A stretch of 64,000 nt of DNA from Brenneria rubrifaciens (GTDB taxonomy: Bacteria > Pseudomonadota > Gammaproteobacteria > Enterobacterales > Enterobacteriaceae): positions 3,964,094 to 4,028,093 of the forward strand of contig NZ_CP034035.1 in the NCBI RefSeq assembly GCF_005484945.1, given 5' to 3'. The notes below the pieces were generated by a model. The model was not told the DNA's origin. It ran no database searches and worked only from the letters and a program-made list of their open reading frames with translations. This document shows positions 58,038 to 64,000 of the stretch, piece by piece. The translations under genes and the position numbers were made by a program. Within the stretch, counting starts at the first letter, position 1. The number at the start of each line of letters is the position of its first letter.

Positions 58038-59228
58038 TCACACCACCAAATTGGCCGATGGTGCCAACCCGTCGATGTAATCCGCCCACGCCTGCAACAT
58101 CTCCCGCCGCTGCTCGGCATACTCCGCCCGGTTGTAGACGCCACGCACGCCGCCAATGGTGTGGTTCAGCGCCTTTTCCACTACATCCGAAGGCCAGCCC
58201 TGCTCGTGCAGCAGAGTCGAAGCAGTTCGCCGCAAGTCATGGATGGTGAAGGCGGGGATCTCCTGCCCCTGCAATGACACCTTTAGCGCCTGGTTCAGCG
58301 CATTGTTGGCGAAGGGCTTGGCCAGGGTGCCACGACCCGGCAACACCCAAATGCTGCTGCTGGCCAGCGGCTTGAGTTCCTTGAACAGCGTCTGCGCCTG
58401 GGTGGACAGGTAGACGATGTGCGGCTTGCCGGTCTTGGAGTTTTCCACCGGGATGTGCCATTCGCCTTCGTCCAGATGCACGTCCTTCCACTGCGCCAGC
58501 ATCAGTTCCGACTTGCGCACCAGGGTCATCAGGATCAGTTGGAAAGCGATCTTGAACTGGCGGCGGATGTTGGAGGTCTGCATGGCGCGCAGGAACTGCC
58601 GGATCTCGTCCGGCGTTAGCGCCCGGTCGCGGGCGGCGGCGCGGTAGACGTGGCGCATCGGCAGGGCCATCACCGGGTTGGCCTGGATCAGGCCGCAGGT
58701 CAGCGCGTAGTCGAACATGCGCTTGAGCAGGCCGCGCACTTGGCCAGCGGCGGCGTCGAAGCCTTGTTCCTTCTTGCGCCAGATGACGCTGCGCACGTCC
58801 TCGGCGGTGATGTCCCGGATCGGCTTGTTGCCGATGTGCGGCAGGATGTCCTTTTCCAGGTAGCGGCGCGGCATGGTCACGTTCTTGCGGTCGCGTGACT
58901 GGATGTCCTTGAAGAAGCGTTCGGCGAATTCGGCCACGGTGGCGTCTTCTGCGCCGGCTACCTTGGCTTGCTGCTTCTTCTTTGCCGGCGATTCGCCCAT
59001 TGCCACTTGCTGGGCCGCCTCATCCCGTTTCAGGCGAGCATTCTTCAGCGTCAGCGCGGGGTATTTGCCCAGCGTCAGCTTCTCGTACTTGCCATTCAGG
59101 CGGTAGCGGTAACGCCAGACGATGCCCCAGGTCGGAAACACTTCCACATGAAGCCCCCGGTCGTCGGTGACCGTGTAGGTCTTGTCCCTGGGCTTGAGCG
59201 CCTTGAGTGCGTTGTCGGTCAGTGCCAT
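58038..59228 (-). CDS. int: P4-type tyrosine integrase of the island
   Basis: 396 residues. N-terminal DUF4102-type arm-binding domain (MALTDNALKALKPRDKTYTV, LTLGKYPALTLKNARLKRDE), core-binding domain (about 100-185) and catalytic domain with Arg in LMTLVRKSELMLAQW, HDLRRTAST, the LNHTIGGVRGVYNRAEY region with the terminal Tyr nucleophile. It is transcribed away from mnmE, about 180 bases from the att core, the usual place of an island integrase. Catalyses site-specific recombination at the mnmE 3' end. Confidence 0.93.
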   Translation of the reverse strand: MALTDNALKALKPRDKTYTVTDDRGLHVEVFPTWGIVWRYRYRLNGKYEKLTLGKYPALTLKNARLKRDEAAQQVAMGESPAKKKQQAKVAGAEDATVAEFAERFFKDIQSRDRKNVTMPRRYLEKDILPHIGNKPIRDITAEDVRSVIWRKKEQGFDAAAGQVRGLLKRMFDYALTCGLIQANPVMALPMRHVYRAAARDRALTPDEIRQFLRAMQTSNIRRQFKIAFQLILMTLVRKSELMLAQWKDVHLDEGEWHIPVENSKTGKPHIVYLSTQAQTLFKELKPLASSSIWVLPGRGTLAKPFANNALNQALKVSLQGQEIPAFTIHDLRRTASTLLHEQGWPSDVVEKALNHTIGGVRGVYNRAEYAEQRREMLQAWADYIDGLAPSANLVV

Positions 59229-59242
59229 CTCATCCTCCGTAT

Positions 59243-59296
59243 GTCCAAGTAGAGGGATGAAAGCAATCAGCCAGCTACTTGGAGCTAAACTTGGAC
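59243..59296. promoter_or_regulatory. CTTGGAC-type repeats near attR, possible arm sites
   Basis: GTCCAAG (59243-59249), CTTGGAG (59278-59284) and CTTGGAC (59290-59296) lie between the integrase start and the att core and match the repeats near the left end at 40056-40074. Their overlap with the integrase leader could also give autoregulation. Confidence 0.5.
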
Positions 59297-59411
59297 ATAA
59301 AAGTGAGCAGCTTTGACTGTATCACCAAATCATTCAGCAGACAAAAATCCCTTTATTTATACGGCTTACAGGCACATCAGCAGACTTTGATGGATGTCCC
59401 TGGACACTATC

Positions 59412-59429
59412 TCACTTCCCGATGCAGAA
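59412..59429. repeat. att core at the mnmE 3' end (attR)
   Basis: TCACTTCCCGATGCAGAA, reverse complement TTCTGCATCGGGAAGTGA. It encodes FCIGK-stop of mnmE and differs from the other cores only at wobble or stop positions, so integration rebuilds an intact C-terminus. Confidence 0.82.
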
Positions 59430-60776
59430 GCTGGAGAAAATACGGCCAAGAAGGTCATCGGAGGTAAATTCCCCCGTAATTTCGCTGAGTGCCTGCTGAG
59501 CCAGCCTCAGTTCTTCGGCCAGTAGTTCTCCTGCGTGAGCGCTTACCAACTGATCTTTTCCCTGAACCAGATGCTGAGCGGCCTGTTCCAGTGCCTGTAA
59601 ATGGCGGCGGCGCGCCAGAAAGCCGCCTTCAGTGTTGCTGGTGAATCCCATGCTTTGTTTGAGATGATCGCGCAGGGTATCAATTCCTTCACCGGTACGA
59701 GCGGATAGCCGAATAAGTGAGTAAGCATTTACCTCTTCAAAACCCAGCGTTTCACCGGTAATGTCGGCTTTATTGCGTACCACGGTAATGGGCAGTGTTT
59801 TCGGTAAGCGTGCGATAAACTCCGGCCAGATTGCCGATGGCTCTATAGCATCCGTTGTGGTGCCATCCACCATAAATAGCACACGGTCTGCCTGTTCAAT
59901 TTCCTGCCAGGCGCGTTCAATACCGATGCGTTCCACTTCATCGTGGGCATCGCGCAGGCCGGCGGTATCAATGATATGCAGCGGCATGCCGTCGATATGG
60001 ATATGCTCACGCAAAACATCGCGGGTTGTGCCGGCAATGTCGGTCACGATAGCGGCTTCTCTACCGGCTAACGCATTGAGCAGACTGGATTTACCAGCGT
60101 TCGGGCGACCGGCGATCACCACCTTCATTCCTTCGCGCAGCAGAGTGCCTTGATGTGCCTCGGCTGTTACTGCATCCAGATCGTCCATCACATTATTGAG
60201 CTGCGTTTCAATTTTGCCATCGGAGAGAAAATCGATCTCTTCATCGGGGAAATCAATGGCCGCTTCAACGTAAATCCTGAGATGCGTCAACGCGTCAACC
60301 AGATGATTGATGCGGGCGGAAAATGCCCCCTGTAATGAATTGAGCGCAGAGCGGGCTGCCTGTTCGGAACTGGCGTCAATCAGATCGGCGATGGCTTCCG
60401 CCTGTGCCAGATCGAGCTTATCGTTAAGGAAAGCGCGCTCGGAGAACTCGCCGGGGCGGGCAATCCGCACGTCAGGCAGTGTCAGAATGCGTTGCAGGAG
60501 CAAATCAAGAATGACCGGGCCGCCGTGCCCCTGTAGTTCGAGTACGTCTTCACCAGTAAAGGAGTGAGGGCCGGGAAACCACAGCGCTATTCCCTGATCG
60601 AGCGGCGTTCCGTCGACACCCTGGAACGGCAGATAGTCGGCATAACGCGGTCTGGGAAGTTTGCCCAAAACGGCTTGGGCTACGGCGGATGCCGCTGGCC
60701 CGGAAACACGCAAAATACCCACGCCGCCGCGTCCCGGTGGCGTGGCTTGGGCTACGATGGTGTCGGTATGGCTCAT
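59412..60776 (-). CDS. mnmE: tRNA modification GTPase MnmE
   Basis: 454 residues, the E. coli length. With MnmG it installs the carboxymethylaminomethyl group at U34 of tRNAs. N-terminal tetrahydrofolate-binding domain (1-120; [20 protein letters not shown]), helical domain, and inserted G domain (about 215-375) with [29 protein letters not shown] and RNKAD. The C-terminal FCIGK motif with the catalytic cysteine is intact even though the island is inserted there; the final codon and stop (AAG TGA) lie inside the att core. Confidence 0.96.
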   Translation of the reverse strand: MSHTDTIVAQATPPGRGGVGILRVSGPAASAVAQAVLGKLPRPRYADYLPFQGVDGTPLDQGIALWFPGPHSFTGEDVLELQGHGGPVILDLLLQRILTLPDVRIARPGEFSERAFLNDKLDLAQAEAIADLIDASSEQAARSALNSLQGAFSARINHLVDALTHLRIYVEAAIDFPDEEIDFLSDGKIETQLNNVMDDLDAVTAEAHQGTLLREGMKVVIAGRPNAGKSSLLNALAGREAAIVTDIAGTTRDVLREHIHIDGMPLHIIDTAGLRDAHDEVERIGIERAWQEIEQADRVLFMVDGTTTDAIEPSAIWPEFIARLPKTLPITVVRNKADITGETLGFEEVNAYSLIRLSARTGEGIDTLRDHLKQSMGFTSNTEGGFLARRRHLQALEQAAQHLVQGKDQLVSAHAGELLAEELRLAQQALSEITGEFTSDDLLGRIFSSFCIGK

Positions 60777-60864
60777 GGTTGTCTCTCTGAACGTATTAAA
60801 ATACGCCGGAAGCGTTTTTTAATATCGCCTCGCGACGGCCTATAAGGTGGCGCACGTTATAAAA

Positions 60865-60891
60865 AATAAGGCGGTCATTGACCGCCTTATT
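60865..60891 (-). terminator. terminator after yidC
   Basis: AATAAGGCGGT (60865-60875) and ACCGCCTTATT (60881-60891) pair over CATTG. On the minus strand the stem is followed by TTTTTTAT, so it terminates the rpmH-rnpA-yidD-yidC transcript before mnmE. Confidence 0.88.
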
Positions 60892-60918
60892 CTCATTATT
60901 TATGTGGCAATCTCGTGA

Positions 60919-62553
60919 TTATTTCTTCTCGCGGCTATGCAAGCCCCGTTTCTCCAAACCACGGTAGATCAACTGCTGCTGAATGATTGTCACCAGGTTG
61001 CTGACGATATAGTACAGCACCAGACCAGATGGGAACCACAGGAAGAACACGGTAAAAATAACTGGCATATAAGTCATGATCTTCTGCTGCATCGGATCGG
61101 TGACGGTGGTCGGCGACATCTTCTGAATGAAGAACATCGTCACGCCCATCAGAATCGGCAGAATGTAGTACGGGTCTTGCGCGGACAGGTCATGAATCCA
61201 TAGCGCGAACGGTGCATGACGCAGTTCAACGGAGCCCATCAGCATGTAGTAAAGCGCCAGAAAGATGGGCATCTGAACCAACAGCGGAAAGCAGCCGCCC
61301 AGCGGGTTAACTTTCTCAGACTTATACAGCGCCATCATTTCCTGACTCATGCGCTGTTTGTCATCACCGATGCGCTCACGCATTGCCGTCAGCTTGGGCT
61401 GCAACATACGCATTTTCGCCATGGAGGTGTATTGCGCTTTGGTCAGCGGATACATGATACCGCGCACGATAAAGGTGATGGCGATAATGGAGAAGCCCCA
61501 GTTGCCAATAAAGCCGTGCAGGAATTTCAGCAGCTTAAACAGCGGCTGAGAAATAAACCACAGCCAGCCGTAATCCACGGTCAGATCCAGATGCGGCGCG
61601 ACAGCGGCCATCCTGTCCTGAATTTCCGGGCCAACCCACAGGGTGGCGTTCAGGTTTTGCTGACTGCCCGCCGGTACGACAACCGGTGAGGATTTGAAGC
61701 CGATAGCCGCCTGTCCATTGCCCAACCGGGACGAATAAAATGTGTTGTTGCCTGCGGTTGTCGGTATCCATGCGGTAGCAAAATATTGTTGCAGCATGGC
61801 GACCCAGCCGCCGCTGGTGGTGATGTTCAGGTTCTCATCCATGTCGCTGAAGCTGTATTTTTTGTATTTGTCTTCACTGGAAGAGAATGCGGCGCCACGA
61901 TAAGTATGCAGGGCAAAGTTGCTGCTGCCGGTATCACGATGCTCGGGGAGATCAATAGATTGCTTCAATTGGCCGAACAGGGTCAGCTCCAGCGGCTGTG
62001 CGCTGGCGTTGTTGACGCTGTAGTCAACGTTCAGCGCATAGTCACCGCGTTTAAGAACAAACGTTTTCGTGTAGGTGACACCGTCCGCCGCGGTGTAAGT
62101 CATCGGAATACGCAGTTCGTTTTGACCTTCGGCCAGTTCAAAGTGATCTTGGGTGACGGTAAACAATGGACGCGGCCCATTCGCCGGGTTATCCGGGCCG
62201 TTCTTGCCGGTCAGACCGCTTTGCGCCTGATAGACGAACTCGGGAGTGGTTTCCAGCAGCAGGAAAGGGTTATCTGAACCCAACGTGTCCGGGTAAGCCA
62301 GCAGGTATGCTTGCTCGATGTCGCCACCACGGGTATTGATGGTCAGAGACAACACGTCGGTTTTCACTTTGATTAGCTGACCTTGACCGCTGGCCGGTAC
62401 GCCCTGATTGGTAGCATCACCAGGAGCTGCATTCGTCGCCTGCTGTATGGCCTGCGTGGTCGCCGGCGGATTTTTGTCCGTTTCCCAGGCTTGCCAGATC
62501 ATAAAGGTCACGAATAGCAGAGCGATGAGAAGAAGATTGCGTTGCGAATCCAT
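60919..62553 (-). CDS. yidC: membrane protein insertase YidC
   Basis: 544 residues. N-terminal signal-anchor helix ([17 protein letters not shown]), large periplasmic domain (about 60-340) and the conserved insertase core with [20 protein letters not shown] (hydrophilic-groove arginine), the cytoplasmic loop [20 protein letters not shown], and [20 protein letters not shown]. It inserts inner-membrane proteins with or without SecYEG. It begins 2 bases after the yidD stop. Confidence 0.96.
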   Translation of the reverse strand: MDSQRNLLLIALLFVTFMIWQAWETDKNPPATTQAIQQATNAAPGDATNQGVPASGQGQLIKVKTDVLSLTINTRGGDIEQAYLLAYPDTLGSDNPFLLLETTPEFVYQAQSGLTGKNGPDNPANGPRPLFTVTQDHFELAEGQNELRIPMTYTAADGVTYTKTFVLKRGDYALNVDYSVNNASAQPLELTLFGQLKQSIDLPEHRDTGSSNFALHTYRGAAFSSSEDKYKKYSFSDMDENLNITTSGGWVAMLQQYFATAWIPTTAGNNTFYSSRLGNGQAAIGFKSSPVVVPAGSQQNLNATLWVGPEIQDRMAAVAPHLDLTVDYGWLWFISQPLFKLLKFLHGFIGNWGFSIIAITFIVRGIMYPLTKAQYTSMAKMRMLQPKLTAMRERIGDDKQRMSQEMMALYKSEKVNPLGGCFPLLVQMPIFLALYYMLMGSVELRHAPFALWIHDLSAQDPYYILPILMGVTMFFIQKMSPTTVTDPMQQKIMTYMPVIFTVFFLWFPSGLVLYYIVSNLVTIIQQQLIYRGLEKRGLHSREKK

Positions 62554-62555
62554 CG

Positions 62556-62813
62556 TTAATGTTCTCTGTTATTGTCGGTTTTTGGCGGTACGGGGTCATC
62601 ACCACCAGGGTTCAAAGGGTGGCATTTTAATACGCGTTTGAGCGTCAACCAACTGCCTTTTATCATGCCGAACCTGCGTATCGCCTCGATTCCGTATTGT
62701 GAGCACGTTGGCCGGAACCGGCAATGTGGTCCAAGTAACGGACTGATAACGAATTGATAACCACGTATCAACCCGATCAGCAGTCGGGAGCCAAACGACA
62801 GTGCCGACGCCAT
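62556..62813 (-). CDS. yidD: membrane protein insertion efficiency factor YidD
   Basis: 85 residues, matching E. coli YidD in length. An amphipathic N-terminal helix ([20 protein letters not shown]) is followed by [19 protein letters not shown] and [16 protein letters not shown]. It overlaps the end of rnpA by 37 bases, the usual arrangement, and assists YidC. Confidence 0.93.
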   Translation of the reverse strand: MASALSFGSRLLIGLIRGYQFVISPLLGPHCRFRPTCSQYGIEAIRRFGMIKGSWLTLKRVLKCHPLNPGGDDPVPPKTDNNREH

Positions 62814-63136
62814 AGTTTTTCCAACGCTTCCGTCAGTGTTCGATTGTCCAGTTCGGACACCCCTTTTTTCGCAATCACCACAAAATCCATTGATGGCAAT
62901 GAATGTTGATGCAGGCGAAAGCTTTCGCGTGTCAGGCGTTTAATCCGATTGCGTTCATGAGCACGTTTGACATGCTTTTTAGCGACGGTAAGACCGATGC
63001 GGGGATGCCCCAGCGTATTCAGGCGGCCGAGGATAGTAATTTGCGGCGTGCCAGCCCGTTGCGGCTGCTGGAAGACGAAAGTGAAATGACTGGGAGTTAA
63101 CAAACGTAACTCCCTGGGAAAAGCGAGCTTAACCAC
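62777..63136 (-). CDS. rnpA: ribonuclease P protein component
   Basis: 119 residues, nearly identical in layout to E. coli Rnp[41 protein letters not shown] (RNR motif) and [12 protein letters not shown]. Binds the RNase P RNA and the 5' leader of pre-tRNA. It lies 18 bases after rpmH. Confidence 0.96.
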   Translation of the reverse strand: MVKLAFPRELRLLTPSHFTFVFQQPQRAGTPQITILGRLNTLGHPRIGLTVAKKHVKRAHERNRIKRLTRESFRLHQHSLPSMDFVVIAKKGVSELDNRTLTEALEKLWRRHCRLAPDC

Positions 63137-63154
63137 TCGGCGGGTTAGCTTTTA

Positions 63155-64000
<846 letters not shown>

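Larger units (their letters stand above)
39979..59429. mobile_element. genomic island integrated at the 3' end of mnmE
   Basis: About 19.4 kb bounded by the 18-bp cores at 39979-39996 and 59412-59429. Contents: broken ICE-type replication gene with IS630, Integrase_1-type recombinase, nine-gene defence operon and a P4-type integrase beside mnmE. Base composition is visibly richer in G+C than the flanking chromosome. No conjugation genes are present, so it is either a mobilisable/P4-like island or a reduced ICE. Confidence 0.85.

Noticed and set aside
37300..59411. CRISPR array or tRNA gene as the island target
   Set aside because: No regularly spaced repeats and no cloverleaf sequence seen; the repeats present are the three mnmE-type att cores.

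Overview
The window is chromosomal DNA from a member of the Enterobacterales. Gene order and protein similarity follow the E. coli atp-glmUS-pst-phoU and mnmE-yidC-rnpA-rpmH-dnaA blocks near the replication origin. An ACC deaminase, a peptide importer with an M20 hydrolase, an Ohr protein and a rare-sugar PTS locus would suit a plant-associated Pectobacteriaceae such as Brenneria or Pectobacterium. That genus-level guess is inference from recall only.

Layout. 1-10.6 kb is core: the 3' end of atpD, atpC, glmU, glmS, a 1.4-kb stretch with no convincing gene, then pstSCAB-phoU behind two Pho boxes. 11.1-19.2 kb holds a peptide-type ABC importer (binding protein, two permeases, two ATPases), an M20-family metallohydrolase and a LysR regulator. 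19.5-23.8 kb holds acdS (ACC deaminase), the Lrp-type regulator acdR and an amino-acid ABC importer without an ATPase. 23.9-29.3 kb holds adeP, yieE, aegA and ohr. 29.3-35.7 kb is an RpiR-controlled sugar locus: rpiB, a pentulose/allulose-phosphate epimerase, a TIM-barrel-like protein of unknown function, a split EIIB/EIIC and an OprB-type porin. 35.9-37.2 kb is the divergent pair ytfH/qorB.

37.3-59.4 kb is accessory DNA stacked at the 3' end of mnmE. Three copies of an 18-bp core resembling the SGI1 (trmE/thdF) attachment site lie at 37427, 39979 and 59412. The first two are embedded in a 57-bp direct repeat (50/57 identical). The first interval (about 2.55 kb) carries hipBA. The second (about 19.4 kb, visibly GC-rich) has a P4-type integrase next to mnmE, an ICE-type replication gene broken by an IS630-family element, a second tyrosine recombinase and a long minus-strand defence operon.

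The defence operon (57871 to 44123) reads: HTH regulator - Mrr-like endonuclease with an N-terminal reader-like domain - AAA ATPase - subtilisin-like protease - HsdM - HsdS - FRG-domain protein - HsdR - RhuM. hsdM/hsdS/FRG/hsdR overlap by a few bases each. The FRG protein ends in a segment that looks like the C-terminal tail of the adjacent HsdR, suggesting that it docks on the same methyltransferase core. The ATPase/protease pair resembles IetAS, and the whole resembles methylation-associated multigene defence systems such as MADS. This is the most interesting part of the window.

59.4-64 kb returns to core: mnmE, yidC, yidD, rnpA and rpmH on the minus strand, then the dnaA regulatory region. 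The window stops at what appears to be the dnaA ribosome-binding site.
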